Assembly (NCBI GenBank): GCA_000697055.1
Contig: JNDT01002414.1
Coordinates: 1-49,120, forward strand
Length of the DNA stretch: 49,120 nucleotides
Reading direction: 5' to 3'
Origin: Saksenaea vasiformis B4078
Lineage: Eukaryota > Mucoromycota > Mucoromycetes > Mucorales > Saksenaeaceae
The notes under the pieces are model-generated. The model saw nothing but the letters and a program-made list of their open reading frames with translations, was not told where the DNA came from and did no database searches. Shown piece by piece: positions 20,870 through 30,682 of this stretch. Both the position numbers and the translations under genes were made by a program. Numbering within the stretch: position 1 is the stretch's first letter; every line of letters starts with the position of its first letter.

Positions 20870-22633
20870 ATGAACGCGACGCAAAAAGAGATACCTATGG
20901 AAATTGTAGGCGATATCGCAATTCTGTTACCGCCGGATACTCTATCTACTTGTCTACGTGTCAGTCGGCGATGGAGAGAATCGCTCACAGCGTCCTTATA
21001 TTATAGGGTGCATTTAAAGACGAAGAGACAGCGACGACTATTTTTTGAAACGTTAACACGGTCAGAGGAAGTGAATCCGCTCGGCCGTTTTGTCCGCCAC
21101 ATATCTCTACAGTGGCACTTGCGGATTTCTTACGAGAATATCAGGGCGCTTCCAAAGCTTTGTCCTTTTCTCCTTACGTTCGACTACAAGCAGTTTTGGG
21201 AATCGCCTTTGAGATCAGTGATAGCAACAGGTTACGAATCTCTCGATGGACTGCCGGAGTTCCATTTACGGGAACCGATAGATGATGCTTCTTTGTTTCA
21301 AGGATGTGTTACTCGACTTCGCTTACATCTCCCTTTTCCTGGCTGGGTTAAACTGGTCCTCCAGCTACCGAGGCTTAAACGGCTGAATCTCGATTACGGT
21401 AGTGGCTGCAACCTCCATATATCGGACCTAGAATTAATCCACACAACAATTCCGGGATTGGAAGAGCTCATGCTCGACCTTGTATGTCTCTGCGGGCCTA
21501 TTCCGGAAATTATCAAGCCGTACGGCGCTCTACGCAGACTACAGCTACGAAGCAACATGGACGATAAATATTATCCCTATATTGCTCGAAAATACCCGAA
21601 CCTCGAGGTGGCTAAACTGAACATGTTTAGATTAGACGATCGTAATGCGCCGTATACACTATTACCACTTCTTACGAGATCTTGGTTGTCTCTGAAGGAT
21701 TTGGACGTCTATGGAACTGAAGCAGAACTGGCACAGCCAAAGGCTCTGCTGATAAGCCGAGATATTGGCGCGCCGTATGAGGTCTTGCGGATTAGCAAAT
21801 GGAGAGAATCACCCTTTTCTACATTGGTAGACGCTTTTCAGCGAACACTCAGTAGCGTAGTCATCTCAATGGATTACGAGAAGTCGCTTCCGGAAGTAGT
21901 GGAAGCGCTGTCCGTCTGCCGAGTTTTAACCAAGCTCACGATCAGCAACCTGTTGAATACCCCTGTTCCTTTTAATACGCTTCTGAAACACCTGAGGAGC
22001 TTGAAAACGCTGATACTCGAAGATTGTTGGGCCATTACTTGTAGCGACGAGGTCATGGAATGCGCTCATGGCTTAAAGGAATTACAAATGAAAGATTGCT
22101 TTGCTCAGGGACTCGGTCTTGATGACATATATCCTTTTCTTACCGAGAACTGTCCGTACTTTTGCAAGTTCTATTGCAAATACTCTCATAGGCATTCAGT
22201 GCAATTGCGTTCATTTGACTTCAAAAACGTTTGCCTTGACCGCCTGGAGCTATCAACCTGGAATGGCACTGTGATCAAGCTCACACAGCTTGATAAGAGC
22301 AAAAAAATGCTGGAACGGAGAAGCAGATACCACGGCCATCAACGTGAATGGGAATCGAATGGCTGGACAAGATGGTATATTTTAACACATCGCGGCGATT
22401 TTCGAAGGTTGGAGGTTAACAAAGTCAATGCTGTGGTTAAAGCGCTGAACGCGAAAGCACATGGACATAGAGCAGTAGAGCTCGACAGTAGCGATGATAT
22501 CTATCTAAGTAACTTACATGTTATATCTGTTCTGTGTCGATCTGTACGAGAAATGGTTGTGAATCATACAAATATGTTGATCTTTTACATGCAGCGCCTC
22601 TGTGTTTTAGTCGGGAAATATGGTTCATCATGA
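20870..22633 (+). CDS. F-box/leucine-rich-repeat protein, 587 residues
   Basis: Intronless. The ATG at 20870 (MNATQKEIPMEIV) is chosen because it aligns with the starts of the two intact paralogues in this window; the frame upstream begins only with GTG. Residues about 6-45 form the F-box (IPMEIVGDIAILLPPDTL, CLRVSRRWRESL), which would bind Skp1 in an SCF ubiquitin ligase. A series of irregular leucine-rich repeats covers about 100-480 (LPRLKRLNLDYG, GPIPEIIKPYGALRRL, LKTLILEDCW) and would form the substrate-binding surface. The C-terminus has the family's GWTRWY block and CRSVRE block. It then runs on about 25 residues past the point where the paralogues stop. Substrate unknown. It lies alone on the plus strand, about 14 kb from the main cluster. 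Confidence 0.88.
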   Translation: MNATQKEIPMEIVGDIAILLPPDTLSTCLRVSRRWRESLTASLYYRVHLKTKRQRRLFFETLTRSEEVNPLGRFVRHISLQWHLRISYENIRALPKLCPFLLTFDYKQFWESPLRSVIATGYESLDGLPEFHLREPIDDASLFQGCVTRLRLHLPFPGWVKLVLQLPRLKRLNLDYGSGCNLHISDLELIHTTIPGLEELMLDLVCLCGPIPEIIKPYGALRRLQLRSNMDDKYYPYIARKYPNLEVAKLNMFRLDDRNAPYTLLPLLTRSWLSLKDLDVYGTEAELAQPKALLISRDIGAPYEVLRISKWRESPFSTLVDAFQRTLSSVVISMDYEKSLPEVVEALSVCRVLTKLTISNLLNTPVPFNTLLKHLRSLKTLILEDCWAITCSDEVMECAHGLKELQMKDCFAQGLGLDDIYPFLTENCPYFCKFYCKYSHRHSVQLRSFDFKNVCLDRLELSTWNGTVIKLTQLDKSKKMLERRSRYHGHQREWESNGWTRWYILTHRGDFRRLEVNKVNAVVKALNAKAHGHRAVELDSSDDIYLSNLHVISVLCRSVREMVVNHTNMLIFYMQRLCVLVGKYGSS

Positions 22634-23441
22634 TGGACCGTGTAAAGTCTCATTCAAGGGTGATGGTTGAATTCAAACAAACAACCTGACTAAAATGACA
22701 TTCGAATCAGTTAATGCCCTATGCAACAAGCGTTTGAAATGCAAGGTCAGTTCGATACGTCTACCTCTTTTTTCTTTTTTGTTTCCTTGGGAACAGAGCA
22801 TTAGCTTGAAGAGAGACATAACGCACTGGGATTGGTTTCTTAAGAAGTCCTTAAAAAGGCGTTTTCTTTTCGTTTTCCTTCTTTTCTCTTTATATTTTCT
22901 TTTGGTAAGTCTTTCTTCTTCTTTTTGTACTTCTTCTTGTACTTAATGTCAGAGGTCAATGTCATCATTGTGCGTTCTTGTTGTCCTGATCAGACATGCA
23001 AGACTGTGCAAAGAGCTGGTCACTTTTTGCCGACGATGCCAACAAAAGAGCTTTTCCTGCATTTCTTTTCTTATTTTTTTTTAACTATATATTTTATATC
23101 ATCCTTCTTATTAATACTTTTGTCTTTCCGTTACCCTCTTGTCGCAACAAAACTTCCCAGTGTGATATTTCCCAAACAAAATCGTTCCTTATATTGCCTT
23201 ATTTTCTGGAAGTACGTATAACTCGCGTTTTCGACGCGTTTCTACTTAAATTAACAAGGTATGATCTGGGAATCGTTCGACCATTTATTCCTTTCTCGTT
23301 GACTCCCATTTCAGATTTCGACATGCACTTTCGAACGTACAGTCTCTCTTTAACCGTCGGGCCATGAATCCTCCACCTTTGATTGAGGGCGGTACTATAC
23401 ATTTGATCCTTCCCATTCATTCACATAACGGCTATAAGTTG

Positions 23442-23770
23442 TTACGTACAATGCGCTATTCTGTTTTGCATCGGTGTTATGCAAGAACACAAGTGCCGAT
23501 CGATCAGGTACGCTTTTGGCAGCATTTGTTTCACAAAGTGTAACCCAGCTATTATAGCTTCCCACTCCTGGACAGGGACCTCATGTAAGTCGGAGTTACG
23601 GCGCACGTCGCTTCCGGGATGATCCCCACAGAAATTGCTGCCATAATCCCGACTGTGAAAACCAAGACCCAGGATAGACACCACATGCACCGCTGTCCTT
23701 CAGTTGGTCGTCGCCCAGTAACTAACTTGCTAGTTGCCGTGTCAAAGTCGTCCCTTAGAACTTCGGTCAT
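23442..23770 (-). pseudogene. Possible RNase H-like remnant of a retroelement
   Basis: The minus-strand frame ending at 23442 contains LGFHSRDYGSNFCGDHPG, then VPVQEWEAIIAGLHFVKQML. Its spacing resembles an RNase H core strand followed by the Glu-bearing helix (QEWEAIIAGL). The preceding segment is only continuous if the frame is shifted, and the first catalytic Asp strand is not clear. This suggests a decayed piece of a retrotransposon or RNase H1 gene. The resemblance is weak and there is no flanking reverse transcriptase that I can see. Confidence 0.25.
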
Positions 23771-24392
23771 TTTGGCTGATGAGTTTCTGAAGGGGGAGGA
23801 AACTTACTAGTAAGTAACTCTGGTTATTCGGCGCATTGGCTTGGGATTTGATAATTCCTGTCTCGGGAAGACTCTACACAGCCTTACGGCGATTTCTTTT
23901 TTTCGGGGGAATTCGCGTGACCATTGGACCATCGTGCTCTTTTGGGTCGGGTAACGGCTCCCCGGATTTATTCCTGGATTGAAGCTTCATCTGACTGGTC
24001 CTCACTTTTATGGGGTTGGCCAACACGCGCGGGCAGGTCATGTTCCCAAGGGGTCATCCTTAAACTACGTGGCAGCATGCGTCCTTAGGGCAGTTGGTCT
24101 TCGGATTGACTGTTCTTTGGGCTACGCATCTGCTTGGCTGGTTATTTTTTCATCGGGTTAGCCTGCGCACGTCTCACGACTTCGGTCTTGTGGGGGCCGT
24201 GGTAGGTTCCCAGAGATGATTCTTTAAAATACCTCCGTTTTAGTTGGCTTTGCCTTGAAGGTCAGCTAACGTATGTTCCTATCGGTCCGGTCTACAGGGT
24301 CAAACTGGTTATACGCGCTAAATCATCTGGATAGCTTTCGATCCGGATGGGTCGAACGAATGGTTTGGTTTACGATGAACAACGAAGCAAAC

Positions 24393-24441
24393 CGCAAGGT
24401 GAACCACAAGGCGAACGACAAGGCGAACGACAAGGGGAGCA
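24393..24441. repeat. Short 12-bp tandem repeat
   Basis: About four imperfect copies of a CGACAAGGCGAA-type unit. If translated on the plus strand it would read as a repeated Q-G-E-R/P, but no gene is supported there. Confidence 0.6.
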
Positions 24442-25161
24442 AGTGAGGCGAGCAAGGGAGGTGGACAAAGAAGCATACCTGGAGCGGGAGTACCGTATTA
24501 TTAGTATCAGTCGCAGCATGAACGTTCTATTTGGTGGTTTTTATGTACAATATTGTATGATCATAGGAAATAAAGAATCCTAAACGGGGTTTCTGCGTCA
24601 AATAAGTATCACGCTACGTTCAAGTCGAACGAATTTGACATTAATCCATGGAATAGTTCGCGACTGGATGACCTAAGCCTTGCATTTGAGCATTCATTTA
24701 TAGGTGGCAGGTCTCCTAGCATCCATCCCATCCATCCACCCACCCAAAGTTATGCTCATTCAAAGACGTGCATGAATTTTTTCTCTTGGCTCCGTCTGTT
24801 CAAAACATCCTGACAAGGACGCCAGCTCTTCATCACGTATGCGGGGCCATTCATGTCTTGTTATCTATTGTTTAGCCTGCATGATATCTATCGTGAACCA
24901 TCCTGGCTGCGGTACAGCCCTTTCTTCCATCGGCCTCAGGTACTCTTCGAGGAGATTTTAGCTCCCGTGGAACGCCCTTGATGCACTCCGTATTGAATTT
25001 CCGATTTCTGTTGTTAAGCCACGGCAATACAAGCCACGAGCCAATTTGAATGATGTCAGAGTGACTGCATTATACTTGCGAAAAAAAAAATTGTCAGTCC
25101 CTAAAAACTTTTGCACAACGGGGAACGGAAGAACTCTTTCTCTTCTTCGCGGTATACTAAC

Positions 25162-25810
25162 ATGGGTGGTGCCTCCAGAACTTGTAAGAATAAAAATTGA
25201 AAAACGATGCCAATTTGTTCTCGTTTTGACACATTGAATTTTCTTGTTTAAAAAAAAAGACTCCAAGACCTACAAGGTCCCCAAGCGTCCCTTCGAGTCT
25301 GCTCGTCTCGACCAAGAATTGAAGTTGGTCGGTGAGTACGGTCTTAAGAACAAGAAGGAAGTCTGGCGTGTCGGTTTGACTTTGTCCAAGATCCGTCGTG
25401 CTGCTCGTGAGCTTTTGACCTTGGATGAGAAGGACCCCAAGCGTCTTTTCGAGGGTAACGCCTTGATTCGTCGTCTTGTCCGCATTGGTGTCTTGGACGA
25501 GTCCCGTATGAAGCTCGATTACGTCTTGGGTCTTAAGATCGAAGATTTCTTGGAGCGTCGTCTCCAGACCCAGGTTTTCAAGCTCGGTCTTGCCAAGTCC
25601 ATTCACCATGCTCGTGTCTTGATCCGTCAGCGTCACATCCGTGTTGGCAAGCAGATCGTCAACGTCCCCTCGTTCATCGTCCGTTTGGAATCCCAGAAGC
25701 ACATCGACTTTGCCTTGACCTCTCCCTATGGTGGTGGCCGTGCTGGTCGTGTCAAGAGAAAGAGAGCCGCTGCTGCCGCTGGTGGTGCTGAGGAGGAGGA
25801 TGAGGAGTAA
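25162..25810 (+). CDS. RPS9: 40S ribosomal protein S9 (uS4)
   Basis: Two exons: 25162-25183 (MGGASRT plus one base) and 25260-25810, giving 190 residues, the usual length. The 76-nt intron comes right after the seventh codon, as in many fungal ribosomal protein genes, and ends in an A-run then AG. The protein then reads [18 protein letters not shown]. It continues with the S4 RNA-binding region ([33 protein letters not shown]) and an Ala/Gly/Glu-rich acidic tail. It binds 18S rRNA early in small-subunit assembly and helps mRNA decoding fidelity. Codons are strongly biased to C- or G-ending forms, unlike the neighbours, as expected for very high expression. That bias also creates a long spurious frame on the opposite strand. 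Confidence 0.97.
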
Positions 25811-26056
25811 ATCCTTCACTGATTGATTCTCTTGTTTTAAAATAAAAAAATCGAACCACGTTCCACGCCGGAGACACTATGGAAGAAGAAAAACAGCTAA
25901 GCCACAAGATGAGCTTACAGGCACTCAGCTTTTTTTATTTTTATTTTCATTGTGGGTGCTTTTTTATATAAAAATACACAGGGAATAAGGGGGACGATGT
26001 GTGTTGTGCGTTTTAGTACAGAGAGGCAAAAAAAAAGGGCGACTTTTGAAGAGAGA

Positions 26057-27489
26057 TCACAATTTGGTGTCCTGTCGAGAAGCTGTGTTTTCGCCTGTGT
26101 TTGTGTTAACTAGGTTAGACAAGTGGAAATGGATAGTAGGTGGATTCATCTTACCTAACAAAGCACGGATGCCTCTTAAAACGGATGAATCTCCTCCGTC
26201 GGATGATGTTGGATTATGGGGAGTGTTATTGACAGTGCCGCTAGAGGAGGTGCCTGTAGCATGCATCGCGCCACGTCTATCCATCATGATATAATGCAAC
26301 TGCATGCGCATACCATGACATGCGGCTCGTAAAGATTGTAATTCTTCTTGTAATCGAAAAGTTTCGGTCATCAAGGCGACATTCTGTTTTAATTCCAAGG
26401 AGGCCAAATTGGCGCTGAGGGTATCTACTTCATCCTTCAAACGTTGTGTCTCTGATTGAATGGATTCGGGATGTAAGGGATCGTCAGGATGATCCATCTG
26501 ATTAAAATGAGAGGGGAACATGAGTCTGAGCTGGTCAGTTAAGTTGTCAAGTTGCTGTTGTGTGCTAGCTTGTTGATGTCGAAGTACATTGTTTTGATCT
26601 CGTAATTGTCTGACTTGATCTTTAAGATCTTGTTCTTGTTGACGTTGTTGATGAAGATGATGTTTAATTGCTTCGTAAGGGCATGTTTGGATATGTGTAT
26701 CCAGATCTTTCCGTCGACCATCCCATGGACAACCAAACGCATTGTGAGCACATGCAACGGGATGTAATGGACAGGACAATAAATGAGAAGTATGTTGAGA
26801 GCGGGAACGGGAAGTTTCACAATGAGGACATTGAATCATCTCGGCAGGACACAGTCTATGGTGATCCTAAAAATGAAGCAACCTATCAGTGGGCGGATAC
26901 TACAGCTATTTCGTTTTTTTATCACCTCCAATTCAAGTGCTCGCATCTTTTTCTTGCACATTTTGCATTCTGTGCTCCGATACATGCAAGTGGAAATATG
27001 AGCAACTAGATCTTTCTTTAAAATTAACTCCTTGCATTCTTCCATTTGACAAGGAGAAAAGGTATACAAGCAATCTGTTTTGATGTGTTTCTCAATAAAC
27101 TGGCGTTCACAGATATGATCACAACCATAGTCGGCTCTTGGACAATAGACCATGAGTTCATTGACCATATTGCTAATAATCTTGACAGCTGGTTGAAGGT
27201 CGGACAATGATAAAGGAGAACGGTCAATGGGACAAATGGCGGCAGCTTCTACAGCTTGGTATATACATGCTTCACAGAATGTATGACTAGAGACAGAATT
27301 AGCCGGGAACAGTGAAGTGGAGTGTGGGCAGGGGTGAGAGAGGCAGAGACCAAATATGAATGCTTACCCACAGGGTGATATGACAGGGTCAACAAACGGG
27401 GTTTGACATATACAGCATATCAAGTTTGTATTGATTGTGTCAACATAATTGAGAGACCTTGGGTCAAATTCGTCCTTGTCTACGGACAT
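26057..27489 (-). CDS. RING and TRAF-type zinc-finger protein (putative E3 ubiquitin ligase)
   Basis: Minus-strand exons: 27489-27368, 27286-26926 and 26866-26057, giving 430 residues. The RING finger is at residues 25-62 (C25, C28, C40, H42, C45, C48, C59, D62), and the first intron splits it inside PCGH. Two to three TRAF-type Cys/His fingers follow (about 90-215; YCPRADYGCDHICERQ, CPLHPVACAHNAFGCPWDG). Then comes a Gln/Leu-rich coiled coil (about 220-330) and a Ser/Thr-rich tail. This order is typical of TRAF-like ligases, which ubiquitinate partners or act as scaffolds. The tail contains a further candidate 45-nt intron (26154-26110) with GTAAG donor, CTAAC-like branch site and TAG. It is in frame either way; removal would give 415 residues. 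Partner and pathway unknown. It is divergent from the HMG gene. Confidence 0.86.
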
Positions 27490-28231
27490 TAGTTAAGCTG
27501 AAAAGAGGCAGTTTTGCAAAAGTTCACATGAAAGCAAGTGACTGGCATGTGATATGGCGGCAAACAGCAGCAGCTGGCTGGCACAGCGCTGATTAAAAAA
27601 AAACAGCAAAGCGTTTTTGGGACTGATGTTCTTTTTGGTTAATTGTGCATAAACTCAACTCAGTGTTGAATTCATTCCTACGTATAGATTGTTGTTAATT
27701 GTTTCAGTAAGGATTACTTGTAGCCTATTACACATCTTCTTTCTATTTTGATTGTTTTTTTTTTGATTGTCATGCAAAAAATTCAATTCGATACCAATTT
27801 TCTCAAACAAAGCATATGTGGAACAGATATATATATAATCATTGGAAAATAAGTAAGTAGGATAATCTAACCTTTATACATGCTACAGTAGTATATTTGA
27901 ATATAAGGGGGGTGGGGTCAAGTTATCAATGTAATGTATGGGTTATTGGTGGCTGGTGAGACGGGGGTTTAAATTTCGCGCTTGAATGAAGACATGTCAC
28001 TTAAGGTGTGACTCCGATGGATGGATACGGTTATGATTGGTTTTTGGGTCAATTTCCAATGAACGCGAGCCTTAACTGGGTTGGCGGGGGGGGTAACCTG
28101 CCACATAAGACCCAGTTCGTGTTTTGTAATCTTTTTCCTTTTTTCACTCTTTCGTCTTAACAAAACCACTTGGTTTTCACTTACTTTTATCGTTTCCCAA
28201 CACTTTCACATCCAACGTACAAAGTTTCATA
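27490..28231. other. Shared upstream region of the TRAF/RING and HMG-like genes
   Basis: About 740 bp between two divergent start codons. T-rich with a TATATATATAA-type run near 27828 and a G-run near 28087. No gene seen. Confidence 0.6.
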
Positions 28232-28874
28232 ATGGCCAAGGAAAAGGTTACCAAGAAAAGTCAGAGTAAGTATAAGACTAGTTATTTTCTCTCTTATTGA
28301 AGCGTGTCACTTATATAACACTGAGTATAGCCAAGAAGTTGTCTCCTTACAACAAGTTTATCAAGGTATGTTTTTCTTCTTTCTTTTTTTTTTCTTTTCT
28401 TTTATGAATCTAATCTTTTTATTTTAAATAGGCTGAACTTGCCAGATTGAAGTCTGAAAATCCCAATATTCTTCACAAGGAGGCAAGTGATAACTTTTTT
28501 TACTTTTTTACTTTTTGTCGTGCTTTTTTTTTTTTTACGCGTTCAAAAAAACGAAAAAATTTTTGGGCAAAAAAAAAAAAAAAAATGGAGTGCCCGAAAA
28601 ACTGGCATGCACACGCATTTGACCTTTTTATTTTTATTTTTATTCTTTTTCCGTTTTTCTTTTTTTTTTCTTTCTTTTATAAAACTAACATATTATCTTC
28701 TTTTTTTTACTTTTCTTAGGCTTTCAAGCAAGCTGTAAGTAAAACGGATAGCAAAGCATGATCGGAGTTTGATTAATGGTATTTTAGGCCCAAAACTGGA
28801 GCACTTCCTCGGAAAACCCCAAGAACAAGGAAGAAAAGAACAAGGAAAACAAGGAAAAGGAAGCTTCCAAATAA
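28232..28874 (+). CDS. Small HMG-box/YABBY-like protein, 73 residues
   Basis: Five exons: 28232-28265, 28331-28365, 28432-28482, 28720-28734 and 28788-28874. The assembled protein starts MAKEKVTKKSQTKKLSPYNK. It continues FIKAELARLKSENP, NILHKEAFKQAAQNW and a Lys/Glu/Asn-rich tail. The SPYNKFI...HKEAFKQAAQNW pattern is that of the HMG-like fold seen in plant YABBY proteins and in small fungal homologues, so nuclear DNA or chromatin binding is likely. Exon 4 is only 15 nt (AFKQA). The 237-nt intron before it has a GC donor (GAG|GCAAGT) and contains long A- and T-runs. No other splice choice I found keeps the frame and the family pattern. Confidence 0.82.
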
Positions 28875-29327
28875 GCACGGAAGGGAACAAAAAATACAAT
28901 TTATCAATTCTATCTTGCTTTTTTTTTCTTTCCCTTTCATTCTTTTATGTACATGTTTGCAACTAGCTCATCGTTTCTCTGAACTTGGTCTTTTTATAAA
29001 AAAAATGATCCTTTTTTTTAAAAGGAAAAAAATATATATATTTGTTGTTGATGAAAGGGTGGTGATAGGGCGGAGAACTAAACATGAGAACCAGTTTTAG
29101 GTAAACAATTGAGTTGTTATAACCTTTAACACACACACACAACCCCTCGTTCGTTTCTCACACCCCCTTCAAACATAATATTGTTACCATAGATAACTTA
29201 CTTACCGGATAAACCACTGATCCCGTGTAACAATCTATGCGAATGGAACTCTTTTGCATAACGCATATTATTATTTCTTCTCATTTATTTTGTATACATC
29301 TCTCTCTCTCTCTCTCTCTCTCTCCCT
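28875..29327. other. Convergent 3' region between the HMG-like and DAD3 genes
   Basis: T-rich 3' flank, a short (AC)n near 29132, and a (CT)n microsatellite at 29299-29325 that abuts the DAD3 stop codon. No gene. Confidence 0.65.
29299..29325. repeat. (CT)n dinucleotide microsatellite in the DAD3 3' flank
   Basis: About 13 uninterrupted CT units ending two bases before the DAD3 stop codon. Read along the DAD3 transcript it is a (GA)n run directly after the stop. Confidence 0.9.
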
Positions 29328-29637
29328 TTATCGATCATGAGGTGGTCTATTGGTATCGATGGAAACCTGTGTAGCTTCCTCTTGATGTCGAATATTACTT
29401 GCATAAACCGATGCTTTAAATAATGTAAACACCACCGACATCTTTTTTTCCACGTGTCGCAGTTTGGCTATAAGCTGATCCACTTCTGCTCCATTATTCA
29501 TCGCCAACAGTTCATTCAACTAAAAGAAAGAAAACATGAAACTCTGCTCTTTGCATAACAACCTTAGTTATTACCCTAGCAATGTTCGCAACCAACTTTT
29601 GTGTTTCATGAAGAATCGCATCTTCATACGTCCACAT
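29328..29637 (-). CDS. DAD3: DASH/Dam1 complex subunit Dad3
   Basis: Two exons on the minus strand: 29637-29575 and 29519-29328, giving 84 residues. The intron is 55 nt, GT-AG. The protein begins MWTYEDAILHETQKLVANIA and continues LNELLAMNNGAEVDQL, then LRHVEKKMSVVFTLFKASVY. The last block is the hallmark of Dad3 (L..LE.K..LV.TL.KASVY). It is a small helical subunit of the fungus-specific DASH ring that couples kinetochores to spindle microtubules. It is divergent from PTRHD1 with only 107 bp between start codons, so the two probably share a promoter. Confidence 0.88.
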
Positions 29638-29744
29638 GGACTGACTTTATTTTTGGAAGGGAAAAAAAGAAATCACACTCTCGTATTTTTTCGTGACTTT
29701 TTAGTGCTTTATTTTTTTTATTATTATTTTCTTTCATCGTGATT
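29638..29744. promoter_or_regulatory. Putative bidirectional promoter of DAD3 and PTRHD1
   Basis: Only 107 bp separate the two divergent ATGs. It contains T/A-rich runs (near 29665 and 29710) but no obvious TATA or CCAAT match. Both transcripts must start within it or inside the opposing leader. Confidence 0.6.
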
Positions 29745-30299
29745 ATGGCTACAACTGTATCGGCTGCCGTCACCGAACCACTGACAATGTTCATCGTCGT
29801 TCGTAAAGATCTGGCCAAAGTGAGTCAAAACTACATGAGAAACAGGGGGTTTGTAACAAAGAAAACCTATTTCACAGACTTTGAAATGGCCAACCGGCAG
29901 GTAAAAAAATACTTTTTCTTCTTCTTTTTTCTTACTCAAGTCCAAAAGTGTTATGGCCCAAGCATGTCATGCCGCCACAGCAGTTCTACATATTACACGT
30001 GACGATGTTAATACAACGGAATACGTCAATGATGTTCATAACATGCACAAAGTAGTCTTGGAGGTAAATAACTTACTCCCTCCCCCGCAGTCTGGTTTAC
30101 ATCACCCATCTTTTGCAAGACAAAAAATGTAGATACCTTGGAAAAATTAGCAGAGGCTCTTACAGAATATAAGGTGCCGTTCCTGAAATGGACAGAACAA
30201 CCCGAAAATATCGTTACTGCATTAGCAACAGCCCCATTACGTGGAAGAACACCCGAAGTCAAAGACGTCTTTAAAAAGTACTGCTCCCTTTATCGATAA
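29745..30299 (+). CDS. PTRHD1: PTRHD1-type peptidyl-tRNA hydrolase II family protein
   Basis: Four exons: 29745-29819, 29878-29900, 29949-30063 and 30120-30299, giving 130 residues. Introns are 58, 48 and 56 nt; the last two end in AAG. The assembled protein has MFIVVRKDLAKTLKWPTGSV, then MAQACHAATAVLHITRDD, MHKVVLE and KWTEQPENIVTALA. This is the PTH2 fold: the QACHA helix and the WxEQPENIP-like segment identify the PTRHD1 branch, in which some classical catalytic residues of Pth2 differ. Activity on peptidyl-tRNA is therefore uncertain. It is probably cytosolic. A 23-nt exon 2 supplies the conserved LKWPTG turn. Confidence 0.88.
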
Positions 30300-30682
30300 A
30301 AAAAAACCCCATCCTATGGATCCTTCTCTCTGAAATTAATATCTACATCGGGATTCCCAATTTAGAAGAACGTAACCAGAATGAAACCCTTGCTACAAAT
30401 CAATCTGCAAGACAGGTTTATAGTTAGCACCAAAAAAAAAAAAATCAAACAACAAAACAGAATGAGCATAAACAGGAAATGTCTCTTGCATGATAAGGAA
30501 TAAACATAAACCAGCCGTACATACCGAACTTGTCAACACACCATGGGTGTTACCAAAAAGTGGAAGAGGAGGGGAAAAAAAATAGCGCGAAATTCATGCC
30601 GACACCTTACATCATTTGCTTATTATTCCCCCGATTTCACACAACCGAAAAAAATCACATCTTTCTTTAATTCTCTCGAAAA
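30300..30682. other. Spacer between PTRHD1 and GND1
   Basis: 3' flank of PTRHD1 and promoter of GND1. It has A-rich runs near 30430 and 30575. No gene recognised. Confidence 0.6.

Larger units (their letters stand above)
22634..25161. other. Gene-free stretch with a decayed element
   Basis: 22.7-23.3 kb is T-rich. 23442-23770 (minus) has an RNase H-like patch, listed separately. 23.8-24.4 kb is richer in G and C than its surroundings but has no sustained frame. A 12-bp repeat lies at 24393-24441, and CATC-rich repeats lie near 24718-24745. The last 150 bp are the RPS9 promoter and leader. Confidence 0.5.

Noticed and set aside
25157..25819. 220-codon minus-strand frame opposite RPS9
   Set aside because: It is the mirror of a highly codon-biased ribosomal protein gene. 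The plus-strand frame matches uS4 along its whole length, so the antisense frame is an artefact of codon bias.
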